NCBI RefSeq assembly: GCF_001895205.1
Contig: NZ_BDJF01000011.1
Span: 124,001 to 188,000 of the forward strand
Reading direction: 5' to 3'
DNA from: Vibrio injensis
GTDB taxonomy: Bacteria > Pseudomonadota > Gammaproteobacteria > Enterobacterales > Vibrionaceae
DNA length: 64,000 nt
The notes under the pieces are model-generated. The model did no database searches. It worked only from the letters and a program-made list of their open reading frames with translations, and was not told the DNA's origin. A program made the translations under genes and the position numbers. Of the stretch, positions 1-9,530 are shown piece after piece (the stretch's first letter is position 1; the number at the start of each line of letters is the position of its first letter).

Positions 1-1
1 A

Positions 2-391
2 GTGGTTGAAATTACTGAACGCCAACTGCTGGATCAAAAAGGACAAGCCGTTTTACATGAACTACGGCAAGCTGGCGTGATGATCTCTATTGATGATTTT
101 GGCACAGGACAAACCTCGTTATCGGTCCTGCAACATATCGCTTTCGATTATTTAAAAATCGATAAATGCTTTATTGATTCGATTGGCGTGCAATCGGTTA
201 GTGCCCCAATTTTAAACACCATTATTGAGCTGGCTCATCAGCTGAAAGTCAATATCGTCGCGGAAGGAGTGGAACATGCCGCTCAAGCCAAATACCTTGC
301 CAACAAAGGGGTTCAATATCAACAAGGCTATTTCTACTCTAAACCCCTCGATCTTTCGACAATAACAAAGGGGAAAGCATCCTCATCCTAA
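2..391 (+). CDS. EAL-domain c-di-GMP phosphodiesterase, C-terminal part (5' end outside window)
   Basis: The C-terminal 129 residues of an EAL domain, the fold that hydrolyses cyclic di-GMP to pGpG. Visible signature elements are DDFGTG (about fragment residues 31-36, metal binding), KIDK at 52-55, VAEGVE at 86-91 with the conserved glutamate, and QGYFYSKP near the end. Translation is open to the left edge, so the GTG at position 2 need not be the start. Any N-terminal sensor or GGDEF domain lies outside. The catalytic motifs present are intact, which favours an active enzyme, but the EAL tripeptide itself is not in the window. Confidence 0.9.
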   Translation: MVEITERQLLDQKGQAVLHELRQAGVMISIDDFGTGQTSLSVLQHIAFDYLKIDKCFIDSIGVQSVSAPILNTIIELAHQLKVNIVAEGVEHAAQAKYLANKGVQYQQGYFYSKPLDLSTITKGKASSS

Positions 392-418
392 TGAAGACCA
401 GCCAGAACAACACCAAGG

Positions 419-907
419 TTACACCTTCTGTTGTGATAGGGATTTGCGCAACCAGTGTATATGCGGAACAAATCCCCCTTGCTGATAAAAATGTTGCGCC
501 GTTTGATTAAACTCCCACACCTCAACAAACATTTCTTTGACGCCATAGTCAACGAATGTCTGCTCTAAATGAGCAAGAAGCGAGGCTGCGACTTTTTGTT
601 GGCGATAACAGGGAACAACATATAGCTCATCAATACTGCCCATCGGAATGGGCTGACTGACACTCGAAATTAACTCACAAAAATGCCCAGTAATAAAACC
701 AACGATCTGAGCCCCCTGTTTAGCAACGTAAACCAAACATTCCGGATCATCTAAATAACGAGCAATGCTCTTCTCTTGCTCAATCTCATGAGCGGTTTTG
801 AAATAAGCTGGGCAAGCACGGTGATGCTCGTCGTGTAACTCAAACATCAACTGATTGAGTACTTCTAAATCATTTACCTGAGCCGCTGATAGGATAATTG
901 TTGACAT
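419..907 (-). CDS. GNAT-family N-acetyltransferase
   Basis: A 162-residue protein with the Gcn5-related acetyltransferase fold. The acetyl-CoA pyrophosphate loop is recognisable around residues 99-107 (PCYRQQKVA), after the central beta strand IDELYVV. The C-terminal part FNQTAQHFYQQGGF (about 133-146) is the usual motif before the last strand. The length is typical of single-domain GNATs. The substrate cannot be told from sequence. It is convergent with the EAL gene and appears to be a single-gene unit. Confidence 0.85.
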   Translation of the reverse strand: MSTIILSAAQVNDLEVLNQLMFELHDEHHRACPAYFKTAHEIEQEKSIARYLDDPECLVYVAKQGAQIVGFITGHFCELISSVSQPIPMGSIDELYVVPCYRQQKVAASLLAHLEQTFVDYGVKEMFVEVWEFNQTAQHFYQQGGFVPHIHWLRKSLSQQKV

Positions 908-959
908 TGTCTTGCCATAACAGAAATAAAAACTAGAGCAATTCTAGCCAATAAAGACA

Positions 960-995
960 AAAAAAAATACGCCCAACACCGATTAGTGTTGAGCG
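960..995 (-). terminator. Rho-independent terminator of the MFS gene
   Basis: Read on the minus strand, CGCTCAACAC and GTGTTGGGCG form a 10-bp stem with one G-T wobble and a 6-nt loop (plus-strand 970-995). A run of T follows (plus-strand A tract at 961-967). It lies just past the stop of the MFS gene. Confidence 0.8.
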
Positions 996-1024
996 CATGG
1001 GTTAGCATCAAAAAGTAAATAGCG

Positions 1025-2437
1025 CTACTCTGTGACTGGTGCTTTTACGGTTAATGCATCACGACGCAGCTTGAGAATAGTCAGTAGCATGGCACAAAGT
1101 GCTAGAACACTCATGCCGATATAAACCAAGCTAAAGCCTTGAGCTAACACATGGCTAGCAACTTGCGCCTGCTCAGCGCCATGCTCACTCACCGTCACGT
1201 CTTGGGGAACTCGTAGATAGAATAACGCCGAGCAAAATGCCACCCCTAATGCCCCACCTAACTCACGACCAAAGTTAAATAACGACATGCCAATACCACG
1301 ATCGCGAGCAGGCAACACACTTTGCACGACAACGCTGAGTGCGGGCAAGGTTAAGCCAAGTCCAATTCCTGCAAAACCGAGCGCGAAATTAACCCAAATA
1401 TCATAGTGAATTTGCCATAGCGCAATCATCGCCAAAGCAAAACCTAACGCTACCAACAATTTATAACGAGCAAACTTAGCAACTAACTTGCCGCCAACAT
1501 AAGCCCCCGCCGTGATACAAAACATGAAAATGACCATCACAACACCACTTTGTGATGGAGAAAGCCCCTTCTGCCATTGCAGTTGTAACGGTAAATAAAC
1601 TAACAGCGCAAACATCAACATTTGCGATCCCATCACCAACATAATGGCGGTTAAGTAGTTGGGTAAACGCGCTAAACGAGCGGGTAAAATAGGATCGCTC
1701 ACACGTTTTTCTACCAGTACGAGCATGACAAGGCTTGCCAATAAAATAAACGCACCCCAGCCATTCGGTATAAACGAGTGTGATGAAAGCAACAGCAGCA
1801 ACATGGTAGTGGCGATCATCAATAATCCGGCACCAAGCCAGTCAAAGCGGCTATTACGGCGTTTATTCAAGTGGCTGAGGTAACGATTAACCATCCATAA
1901 TGCTACCAAACCAAGAGGCAAGTTGATTCCAAATACCCAGCGCCACGTTAAATGATCGGCAAAATAACCGCCCAATAATGGCCCAGCAATACTCGATACC
2001 GCATACACCGCGGAAATATAACCTTGGTACTTGCCTACTTCACGGGCAGGAATCGAATCCGCAATCACGGTAAAGGCGAGAGCAATTAAGCCACCACCAC
2101 CAATACCTTGAATAACACGAGCACCAATTAAACTCGGTAAATCAATCGCAAACGTACAGAGCGCCGAGCCAATCATGAAAATGACAATGCTGATATTGAG
2201 CATGCGTACCCGACCAAATAGATCGCTCAACTTACCATAAACGGGTAGCACTGCTGTCGCGGCCAATAAGTAAGCGGTAATCACCCAAGTAAGCGCCTTT
2301 CCAGCCGATAACTCCTGCCCAATCAAAGCTAAGGGTGTGGTGACAATGCTTTTTTCTAAAGAGCCTAAGGCAATCACCAGCGCTACACTGGCAAATATAA
2401 TTTTCGGATTAGCTGAATAAGTCGAATCGGTTGACAT
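1025..2437 (-). CDS. MFS drug/proton antiporter, DHA2 (EmrB/QacA-like) type
   Basis: About 470 residues and strongly hydrophobic, consistent with the 14-helix DHA2 family of the major facilitator superfamily, which exports drugs or other amphipathic compounds against a proton gradient. The loop 2-3 motif A is visible as GKLSDLFGRVRML. The segment RVIQGIGGGGLIALAFTVIAD matches the motif B/C region. I chose the ATG at 2437 because AGAGGA sits just upstream of it; an in-frame ATG lies 9 codons earlier without such a site. A LysR-type gene is divergently transcribed from the adjacent 200-bp region, the usual layout for a substrate-induced exporter. Substrate unknown. Confidence 0.88.
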   Translation of the reverse strand: MSTDSTYSANPKIIFASVALVIALGSLEKSIVTTPLALIGQELSAGKALTWVITAYLLAATAVLPVYGKLSDLFGRVRMLNISIVIFMIGSALCTFAIDLPSLIGARVIQGIGGGGLIALAFTVIADSIPAREVGKYQGYISAVYAVSSIAGPLLGGYFADHLTWRWVFGINLPLGLVALWMVNRYLSHLNKRRNSRFDWLGAGLLMIATTMLLLLLSSHSFIPNGWGAFILLASLVMLVLVEKRVSDPILPARLARLPNYLTAIMLVMGSQMLMFALLVYLPLQLQWQKGLSPSQSGVVMVIFMFCITAGAYVGGKLVAKFARYKLLVALGFALAMIALWQIHYDIWVNFALGFAGIGLGLTLPALSVVVQSVLPARDRGIGMSLFNFGRELGGALGVAFCSALFYLRVPQDVTVSEHGAEQAQVASHVLAQGFSLVYIGMSVLALCAMLLTILKLRRDALTVKAPVTE

Positions 2438-2585
2438 AAATCCTCTGGTATTAAACGATACCAATACAACATAACGTTAAATGGGTAAATAATCAGCGAA
2501 TGAGCGCAGAGGGTGCGCAGCTTCGGTAACTCAAGATTGAAGAAAGCGCAGTCTATCGCGCATCACGATAAGATAACTGAATATC

Positions 2586-2609
2586 ATTCTATCTAAAATA
2601 GGATAGAAT
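2586..2609. promoter_or_regulatory. Palindromic operator candidate between MFS gene and lysR
   Basis: Perfect 8-bp arms ATTCTATC (2586-2593) and GATAGAAT (2602-2609) with an 8-nt centre. It lies 28 bp upstream of the LysR-type start and in the divergent region shared with the exporter, so it is a likely binding site for that regulator. Assignment to this protein is inference from position. Confidence 0.5.
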
Positions 2610-2636
2610 GGGATCGTCAATTGCAAATATGGGATT

Positions 2637-3542
2637 ATGATGAAATTAGACGATCTGGCGCTTTTTCTTACGGTGGTACGCTGCGGCAGCTTCGCCTTAG
2701 CCGCTAAGCAAAAAGCGCTCTCTAGCAGCACTCTAAGTCGCCGAATCCAACAGCTTGAGCATGATATAGGCAGCATCTTGCTGATCCGTAATAGTAAAGA
2801 AATTGTTTTAACCAAAGAAGGGGAACAATTATTTGAGACCTATGCCGAGCTCTTTGCTGAGATCGAATCGAAACAAGAAATCGCCTTACGTGCCAAACAA
2901 GAATATCGTGGCACGATTGTCATTAATGCACCGATTATCCCCTTACGTCATCAACTGAGCCCACTTGCATTAGAATTTTGTCAGCAACATCCCAACGTTA
3001 ATATCCATTTTCAAGTCGGTGCCGGCATGGATTACTTCACGCGTCACGATATTGATATCGCTTTGCGTTTTGGTCCTCAGCCACATTCCGATTGGGTCGC
3101 TCGTAAGCTAGCCAATAATCCATCACAGCTCTGCTCGACTCCCAGTTACGCCGCTACCTTAACCTTAAATCATCCTGAACAGTTGCAAACATTACCGCTA
3201 CTGACGCTAAATACCAAACAGGCTTGGGTGTTTAAACATCGGCTCACCGGAGAACAATTTCAATTTACCCCCCGAGCTCGCTTAAGTTCAGAAGAGTTAG
3301 ATACGATTTTACAAGCGACACTCCTAGATATGGGAGTCGCTCGTTTACCGAAAGGATTGATTAGCCAAGAGCTAACGCAGCAGCAATTAGTTCCTCTATT
3401 GCCAGAATGGGATATAGAAGGGGCTGATGTTTATTTACTGCACCCTCAACGGCGATTTTTACCAGAAAGGACCCAAGCTTTTATTGACTACATTAATGCA
3501 CATTGGCCAAGAGTGGCGTTCAGTCATTGGTTAAATACATAA
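2637..3542 (+). CDS. LysR-family transcriptional regulator
   Basis: About 301 residues with an N-terminal winged helix-turn-helix (roughly 3-60: DLALFLTVVRCGSFALAAKQ, then SSSTLSRRIQQLE) and a periplasmic-binding-like effector domain (about 90-295). Size and layout are those of LysR regulators. The start is one of two consecutive ATG codons (2637 or 2640). It is divergent from the MFS exporter and probably controls it. The ligand is unknown. A palindrome 28-51 bp upstream is the likely operator. Confidence 0.9.
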   Translation: MMKLDDLALFLTVVRCGSFALAAKQKALSSSTLSRRIQQLEHDIGSILLIRNSKEIVLTKEGEQLFETYAELFAEIESKQEIALRAKQEYRGTIVINAPIIPLRHQLSPLALEFCQQHPNVNIHFQVGAGMDYFTRHDIDIALRFGPQPHSDWVARKLANNPSQLCSTPSYAATLTLNHPEQLQTLPLLTLNTKQAWVFKHRLTGEQFQFTPRARLSSEELDTILQATLLDMGVARLPKGLISQELTQQQLVPLLPEWDIEGADVYLLHPQRRFLPERTQAFIDYINAHWPRVAFSHWLNT

Positions 3543-3555
3543 TTGACGAGAATAA

Positions 3556-3591
3556 AACGCCCTTGGAGAAAAACAAAACCTCCAAGGACGT
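3556..3591 (+). terminator. Hairpin terminator after lysR
   Basis: CCTTGGAG (3561-3568) pairs with CTCCAAGG (3580-3587). The stem is extended by AACG/CGTT across one mismatch. The loop is A-rich and a T-containing tail follows. It sits just after the LysR stop. Confidence 0.55.
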
Positions 3592-3648
3592 TATTGATGT
3601 TTTATCAACTGAGTGATAAACCGATTTAGCGACTAACCGCTAAAGCGA

Positions 3649-4128
3649 TTATAGAAAATGGAAAGTTGCGTTAAAGGAAAGCACACTGACGTCTTTCTTA
3701 TCGAGAGTATAACGATGGTAACCCGCGCCTACCGAAAAAGGACCCATAATAAAATATTCAGCGCCTACGCCATACATGATATCGAAACCATCATCATCTT
3801 TACTGTTGTTGATTTCTGTTTTCCATGAATGGATACCACCACGCGCATAAATATGCAAAGGGCCAAAATCAATGCTTGGTTTTAGTGCGGCATACATGGT
3901 TGAAGCAGAGGTCTCAATACCATTAATTTTAAAATCGCCTAATTTTGTGTAACCACCTTCAACCGCAAAAAATGGCAGAATTCCGGTCCCAACGTGCAAA
4001 TTGTAAGCCGTACTGCTATCACCACGGTAATCAGATTGGCCAACCGATGCACCAGCGTAAACCAAAGCATCTGCCATTGCTGCAGAAGAGGCTCCCAATA
4101 GCGCGAGGGCAAGTAACGTTTTTTTCAT
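3649..4128 (-). CDS. Small outer-membrane beta-barrel protein
   Basis: 159 residues. It opens with a Sec signal peptide, cleaved about after residue 19 (MKKTLLALALLG...AMA, then DAL). The mature part alternates polar and aromatic residues (YAGASVGQSDYRG, FFAVEGGYTKLGDF, GPLHIYARGGIHSW, FSVGAGYHRYTL) and ends in a beta strand with F near the C-terminus, as in 8-stranded opacity/OmpA-like barrels. The start at 4128 has AAGG spaced correctly; an upstream in-frame ATG would add a non-signal-like extension. Function unknown; possibly a porin-like or adhesion barrel. Confidence 0.75.
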   Translation of the reverse strand: MKKTLLALALLGASSAAMADALVYAGASVGQSDYRGDSSTAYNLHVGTGILPFFAVEGGYTKLGDFKINGIETSASTMYAALKPSIDFGPLHIYARGGIHSWKTEINNSKDDDGFDIMYGVGAEYFIMGPFSVGAGYHRYTLDKKDVSVLSFNATFHFL

Positions 4129-4275
4129 AATTAACCTTTTGATAGTTGTCTGGCCGCTTGCTGCTAAGCCAATGTTATGCATTACCGGAAATTATAGAAT
4201 CATCTTCACTGCACCTCAAGGAACGAAAGGACAGATAGTGAATAAAGATCAATAATATATCCGCTTATCATTTGA

Positions 4276-4300
4276 AGTCACCGCCCGATGGGCGGTGACT
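4276..4300 (-). terminator. Hairpin terminator downstream of hrpA
   Basis: Perfect 11-bp stem AGTCACCGCCC / GGGCGGTGACT with a 3-nt loop, directly past the hrpA stop. GC-rich stem, weak U-tract on the hrpA side (TTCAAATG). Confidence 0.65.
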
Positions 4301-4310
4301 TGTAGCTTGC

Positions 4311-7300
4311 CTAACAGGCATCGATCGCTTGTTTGACCCGTTTATCCGAAATCGGATAAGGTGTACCGAGTTGCTGAGCAAAATAACTCACTCTTAGCTC
4401 TTCAATCATCCACCGGATCTCTTTGACCGATTCAGGCACTGCCATCCCTTTCGGGATTTTATTCAATAAGGTTTTATACTCATTGACCACAGATTCAATT
4501 TTCAACATGTGCAAACGATCTTTATTGGGATCAACCGGTAGCTTTTCCATCCGCCGTTCAATGGCCTTCATGTAACGCAAAATATCCGCCAGCTTTTTCC
4601 AGCCACATTCGGTGGCAAAGCCTTTAAAAATCAGCCCTTGCATTTGTGCTTTGATATCCGACAAAGCAAAAGCCATCGTGAAATCGACTTTGCCTTTCAA
4701 ACGCTTATTGATGTTGTAGGCGGTGGTTAAAATGGTTTCTACTTGCTGGGCAATTTCGACCACCGTATCCCCCAGTTCAGCGCGAACATATTCTTTCAGC
4801 GCTTCAAAGGCATCTGGCTGCCAAACCATGCCTCCATGCTGTTCGATAAGCTTATCAACGCCACAGGCAATACAATCATCAATTAAATCCAGCACTTTAC
4901 CGTAAGGGTTAAAATACAAGCCAAGCTTAGATTTATTGGGCAAGTTACTGTGTAAGTATTTGATCGGTGATGGCACATTAAGCAAAATTAACCGCCTTTG
5001 TCCGGCTTGCATGGCAGTTTGCTGCTCACTTTCCGTTTCAAATAGCTTAATTTCAATGCTGTCTTTATTATCCACCAACGCCGGATAGGCTTTAACCTCA
5101 AAACCGCCACGTTTTTGCTGGTAGACTTTCGGCAGCTCACCAAACGACCAAGTGTGGAGATCTTTCTGCTCAATATCATCATCTGCCACTTGCGATAGGG
5201 TTTCTTGGACCTTAGCTTTCAAGCTTTCTTTCAATGCGTATAAGTCTTTATCCTCATTGAGTTTTCGCTGACGGTGATCCACTACCCGATAAGTCACTTT
5301 TAAGTGATCAGGCACTTGCTGCCAATTCCAATCTTCGCGCTCGATAGCCACGCCTGTCATTCGTTTAAGCTCTTTTTCCAGCGCATCCAGTAATGGCATG
5401 TCTAATGGCGTGACCCGGGCTAGAAAAGCATCAGCATAGTTTGGCGCTGGCACAAAGTTCTTACGCAGCGTTTTCGGTAGCGATTTAATCAAACTGACCA
5501 CTAATTGATGACGTAAACCCGGAATTTGCCAATCAAAGCCTTGCGGCTCAATTTGGTTAAGGATCGGCAGTGGGATATGCACCGTGACACCGTCACTATC
5601 AATGCCCGGTTCAAACTGGTAACTGAGCTTTAACTTAATCCCATTTTGGTGCCAGAAATTAGGGTAATCGAGTTCGGTGATATGGCTGGCATCGCCTTTA
5701 ACCAGCATCTCTTTTTCAAAACTGAGTAGATCCGGGTTATCACGGCTGGCTTTTTTCCACCAAGCATCAAAATGACGTCCTGAAACCACCTCCGCGCCGA
5801 CTCGTTGATCATAAAATTGGAACAGCTCTTCATCATCCACCAAGATATCTCGGCGACGCGATTTATGCTCTAACTCTTCTACCTCAAGTAACAAGGCACG
5901 ATTTTGCTTAAAGAAAGCGTGTTTAGTTTGCCAATCACCTTCCACCAAAGCACTGCGAATGAAAATCTCTCTGCTCAATGGCACGTCAATCGCGCCATAA
6001 TTCACCGCACGTTTGGCAACGATAGGTACGCCATAAAGAGTCACTTTTTCATACGCCATCACCGCAGCACTTTTCTTCGACCAATGTGGTTCGCTGTAAC
6101 TGCGTTTGATCAAGTGCTTAGCAAGAGGCTCAATCCATTCCGGTTGAATTTTGGCGACAATCCGCGCCCACAGTTTCGAGGTTTCAACCAATTCCGCCGA
6201 CATCACCCACTTTGGCTGTTTTTTAAATAAACCAGAAGCTGGGAAGATATTGAATCTTGCGTTACGAGCCCCTTGATACTCATTTTTTTCAGCGTCTTTA
6301 CTGCCGATGTGTGACAGCAAACCCACCAAAATGGCGCTGTGCAGACGGTCATAATTGGCCGGCTGATCGTTGAGCTTATAATCCATTTCACGCATCGATT
6401 GATGAATTTGGAAATAAACATCTTGCCACTCACGAACGCGCAAATAATTTAAATAATCCTGTTTACATTGACGACGAAAAGCATTGCTATTCAAGGCCTT
6501 TTGCTGCTCTTGTAAGTAATGCCACAGATTGATTAAGGTAACAAAATCCGAGTCTTCATCGACAAAACGGCGATGTTTTTCATCTGAGGCTTGCTGCTTA
6601 TCACTCGGCCTTTCTCTTGGGTCTTGAATCGATAACGCTGAGGCAATGATCATCACCTCTTTTAAGCAGCCGAGCCGCGGCGCTTCTAGCACCATTCGTG
6701 CTAAACGTGGGTCAATCGGTAAACGAGCCAACTGGCGTCCAATCGTGGTCAGGCGTTTTTTCGGGTCGCTGATCTCAGGGTTCATTGCCCCCAACTCTTC
6801 CAACAAGCGAACCCCATCTTGAATATGACGTTTGTCTGGCGCTTCAACAAATGGGAACGCCTCGATATCGCCTAAGCCTAGCGCGGTCATTTGTAGAATG
6901 ACTGACGCTAAGTTGGTGCGTAAAATTTCCGGATCGGTAAACTCAGGGCGAGATAAAAAGTCCTCTTCTGAATAAAGACGAATACAGATCCCTTCTTCAA
7001 CACGTCCACATCGTCCTTTGCGCTGATTAGCACTGGCTTGAGAAATCGGTTCAATCGGTAAACGTTGCACCTTGGTGCGATAGCTGTAACGGCTGATCCG
7101 CGCGGTGCCCGGATCAATAACATACTTGATCCCTGGCACCGTTAACGAGGTTTCCGCCACGTTGGTGGCAAGTACGATCCGCCGGCCGCTATGGGGTTGG
7201 AAAATCTTATTTTGTTCACCAGAGGATAAACGGGCATACAAAGGCACAATCTCGGTATCTCGTAACTTACGTTTGGCCAACGCATCCGCAGTGTCACGAA

Positions 7301-8198
7301 TTTCCCGCTCACCATTCATAAAAATCAGGATATCCCCTAAACCTTCAAGGCACAGCTCATCCACCGCGTCAAAAATACCTTCGAGTTGATCGCGATCGCT
7401 GTCAGTCTCGGAAACCAATGGCCGGTAACGAGTTTCTACCGGAAAGGTTCTGCCTGATACTTCAATGATCGGCGCATTATCAAAGTGTTTCGAAAATCGC
7501 TCAGGGTCGATGGTTGCCGAGGTGATGATCACCTTGAGATCAGGGCGGCGCGGTAGTAACTGGCGTAAATAACCAAGAATAAAATCAATGTTTAGACTGC
7601 GCTCGTGGGCTTCATCAATAATGATGGTATCGTATTGATTGAGATATCGGTCATGTTGAATTTCTGCCAGTAAAATACCGTCAGTCATTAATTTGATTTG
7701 CGTTTGTTCCGAGATTTGATCGTTAAAGCGAACTTTATAACCAACGACTCCGCCGAGCTCACACTGCATCTCTTCAGCAATACGATTCGCTACCGAGCGA
7801 GCAGCTAAACGGCGTGGCTGGGTATGGCCAATCAGCCCATATTTGCCGCGTCCAAGTTCAGCGCAAATTTTCGGTAACTGAGTGGTTTTACCAGAACCGG
7901 TTTCCCCTGCGACAATCACCACTTGATGCTGCTCAATCGTCCGCGCAATATCATCCCGCTTTTGACTAACGGGTAACTGTTCTGGGTATTCGATAGTCAT
8001 CTTTTGCGCTTCTCGCTGCGAAACCACCATCATGGAACGAGCAATATCTAAAGCAATCTCATCAAAGACTGCCGTTCTTGCTTGCTCTTTAACAATTTTA
8101 CTGGCACCGATGATCCGCTTGTTGAGACGAAAACGATCTTTGATTAAACACTGTTGCAGCGCTTGTTGTAGTGATTTGGCTGTATTGGCTTTTGCCAT
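4311..8198 (-). CDS. hrpA: DEAH-box ATP-dependent RNA helicase HrpA
   Basis: About 1295 residues, the size of HrpA. In order: Walker A GETGSGKTT (about 98-106), DEAH box (195-198), motif III SAT (ITSATID), motif V region TNVAETSLTVPGI and motif VI QRKGRCGR, then helicase-associated and OB-fold regions and a long C-terminal domain. HrpA unwinds RNA and in E. coli takes part in mRNA processing of fimbrial genes and in rescue of stalled ribosomes. I placed the start at 8198 (MAKANTAKSL). The 50 in-frame codons upstream look like untranslated sequence and the ribosome-binding site is weak either way. Single gene with its own terminator. Confidence 0.95.
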   Translation of the reverse strand: MAKANTAKSLQQALQQCLIKDRFRLNKRIIGASKIVKEQARTAVFDEIALDIARSMMVVSQREAQKMTIEYPEQLPVSQKRDDIARTIEQHQVVIVAGETGSGKTTQLPKICAELGRGKYGLIGHTQPRRLAARSVANRIAEEMQCELGGVVGYKVRFNDQISEQTQIKLMTDGILLAEIQHDRYLNQYDTIIIDEAHERSLNIDFILGYLRQLLPRRPDLKVIITSATIDPERFSKHFDNAPIIEVSGRTFPVETRYRPLVSETDSDRDQLEGIFDAVDELCLEGLGDILIFMNGEREIRDTADALAKRKLRDTEIVPLYARLSSGEQNKIFQPHSGRRIVLATNVAETSLTVPGIKYVIDPGTARISRYSYRTKVQRLPIEPISQASANQRKGRCGRVEEGICIRLYSEEDFLSRPEFTDPEILRTNLASVILQMTALGLGDIEAFPFVEAPDKRHIQDGVRLLEELGAMNPEISDPKKRLTTIGRQLARLPIDPRLARMVLEAPRLGCLKEVMIIASALSIQDPRERPSDKQQASDEKHRRFVDEDSDFVTLINLWHYLQEQQKALNSNAFRRQCKQDYLNYLRVREWQDVYFQIHQSMREMDYKLNDQPANYDRLHSAILVGLLSHIGSKDAEKNEYQGARNARFNIFPASGLFKKQPKWVMSAELVETSKLWARIVAKIQPEWIEPLAKHLIKRSYSEPHWSKKSAAVMAYEKVTLYGVPIVAKRAVNYGAIDVPLSREIFIRSALVEGDWQTKHAFFKQNRALLLEVEELEHKSRRRDILVDDEELFQFYDQRVGAEVVSGRHFDAWWKKASRDNPDLLSFEKEMLVKGDASHITELDYPNFWHQNGIKLKLSYQFEPGIDSDGVTVHIPLPILNQIEPQGFDWQIPGLRHQLVVSLIKSLPKTLRKNFVPAPNYADAFLARVTPLDMPLLDALEKELKRMTGVAIEREDWNWQQVPDHLKVTYRVVDHRQRKLNEDKDLYALKESLKAKVQETLSQVADDDIEQKDLHTWSFGELPKVYQQKRGGFEVKAYPALVDNKDSIEIKLFETESEQQTAMQAGQRRLILLNVPSPIKYLHSNLPNKSKLGLYFNPYGKVLDLIDDCIACGVDKLIEQHGGMVWQPDAFEALKEYVRAELGDTVVEIAQQVETILTTAYNINKRLKGKVDFTMAFALSDIKAQMQGLIFKGFATECGWKKLADILRYMKAIERRMEKLPVDPNKDRLHMLKIESVVNEYKTLLNKIPKGMAVPESVKEIRWMIEELRVSYFAQQLGTPYPISDKRVKQAIDAC

Positions 8199-8464
8199 TG
8201 TGTTTTTTTCTGAATGAGGCTGTGACTGAGTCAAAGCGTTACCTATTCTTTTCTTTGCATAAAATTGTCTGAATTGTATCACAAACTTGTGGATTGTTCG
8301 GTACTTCGTATTGAGCAAATCATACGGACTTAAGCCACTAACCAGCAAAGAAATGCATTTCGACGATTAATTGTTCGTTTAAGGCCCATTGCATACAAGA
8401 AGGTTTAGTTTTATTGTCATTTGGCCGCTAAAATAGAAAGATACCTAACCAAGTAGAAAATATT

Positions 8465-8812
8465 GTGAAAGCTTCTGAACTGAAACTGAGATTGGATGAT
8501 CTGCCTGCTGATTGTGACCCTGAAGTCGTTATGGGAGAACTTTGGCTACCCGAACGCTTAGTCGGCACTCAGCATGATAACGATATGCTGTTTTTGCAAT
8601 TTGATAATGCTCCTGAAGAAGGAGAAGGCGAAGAAGAAGGCCGCGGCTTTGTCCAGCATGAAATTAATCTGATCCGCGAGCGTATTACTCAATTGCTCAA
8701 TGAACCTAATCCGCAGAGCGTTCAGGTTGAAGCCTTGGTTGCCTTACTGCTGCTTGCCCATGAACAAAGCAGTTCAGAGTTTGTCGAAATGGTCAGTGAC
8801 TGGGAACTCTAG
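8465..8812 (+). CDS. Acidic hypothetical protein
   Basis: 115 residues from a GTG start, not recognised. The middle is very acidic (APEEGEGEEEG, about 50-60). The C-terminal half is helical and leucine-rich (VEALVALLLLAHEQ). No signal peptide or membrane helix. The Shine-Dalgarno sequence is weak, so the exact start is uncertain. The ORF is followed after 131 bp by the TerB-like gene on the same strand; the two could be cotranscribed. Function cannot be assigned. Confidence 0.65.
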   Translation: MKASELKLRLDDLPADCDPEVVMGELWLPERLVGTQHDNDMLFLQFDNAPEEGEGEEEGRGFVQHEINLIRERITQLLNEPNPQSVQVEALVALLLLAHEQSSSEFVEMVSDWEL

Positions 8813-8943
8813 GTATTTGAATGGTTCACCACTTAAATCACCACTCTCTTTCACCCTATTCTGTAACGACAAGGGAACTGTGGCTCCATTTTCTCCTCCA
8901 ATAGTTAGGGTTCACCGATAGCGCATACAGAAAAGGTTTTTTT

Positions 8944-9393
8944 ATGTTTAATACTATTACCGCCTTATTTAAACAACTCCTCGACGGGCAAGATCTAAGT
9001 CAACCCTCTCCTAGCCCTAATTTTGCTATCGCTTGTTTATTAAGCGAGGTCGCTGGCTCAGATCAAAAAATAACCCCCACAGAACGACAAGCTAAGCTAG
9101 CCTTACTGCAACGCTTACTCGCGGTAGAAGAGAATGAAGCACAAGCTTTGATTACCCGTGCTGAGCAGCAAATACGCCAATCGGCATCACTGTATGAATT
9201 TACTTCCCAGTTGCGAGATCTAACCCAAGATAAACGATTTGAGTTAATAAAAGCGATGTGGGAAGTGGCCCACGCCGATGGCGAAATTGATCCGCTGGAG
9301 GATGCGGTGATCCGTAAAACGGCTGAGTTACTGTACGTTGACCACAGTCAGTTTATTCGCGCGAAATTGATGGTTGTTAATCCGAAAAAATAA
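8944..9393 (+). CDS. TerB-like (tellurite resistance/DjlA N-terminal fold) protein
   Basis: 149 residues, all helical. Two acidic repeats typical of the TerB domain are visible: SDQKITPTERQ (about 39-49) and the matching HADGEIDPLED (about 110-120), each placed before a helix as in metal-binding TerB. AAAAGG precedes the ATG. TerB-family single-domain proteins are widespread and mostly uncharacterised; tellurite resistance is not implied because no terACDE genes are nearby. Confidence 0.8.
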   Translation: MFNTITALFKQLLDGQDLSQPSPSPNFAIACLLSEVAGSDQKITPTERQAKLALLQRLLAVEENEAQALITRAEQQIRQSASLYEFTSQLRDLTQDKRFELIKAMWEVAHADGEIDPLEDAVIRKTAELLYVDHSQFIRAKLMVVNPKK

Positions 9394-9426
9394 AGCGAAG
9401 TTCTCGAATTAACGCGACCTTCGCTT
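9393..9426 (+). terminator. Hairpin after TerB-like gene
   Basis: AAGCGAAG (9393-9400) pairs with CTTCGCTT (9419-9426), overlapping the stop codon. An 18-nt loop separates the arms and a TTTATTTG tail follows at a short distance. Moderate terminator candidate. Confidence 0.4.
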
Positions 9427-9480
9427 GATGGTTTATTTGTTTGCTGTTTTTACTTTCTTTAATGTTGCATTCCACGATGA

Positions 9481-9514
9481 CCTTGATGGGAGCTAAGCAA
9501 TACACCCATCAAGG
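9481..9514 (-). terminator. Hairpin terminator after the chemoreceptor gene
   Basis: Perfect 10-bp arms CCTTGATGGG (9481-9490) and CCCATCAAGG (9505-9514), 14-nt loop, 17 bp past the stop of the minus-strand chemoreceptor. Confidence 0.6.
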
Positions 9515-9530
9515 CCTCTAAGACCGTTCG

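Noticed and set aside
6908..7389. ORFs opposite or out of frame within hrpA
   Set aside because: They lie wholly within conserved helicase coding sequence and show no independent start signals.
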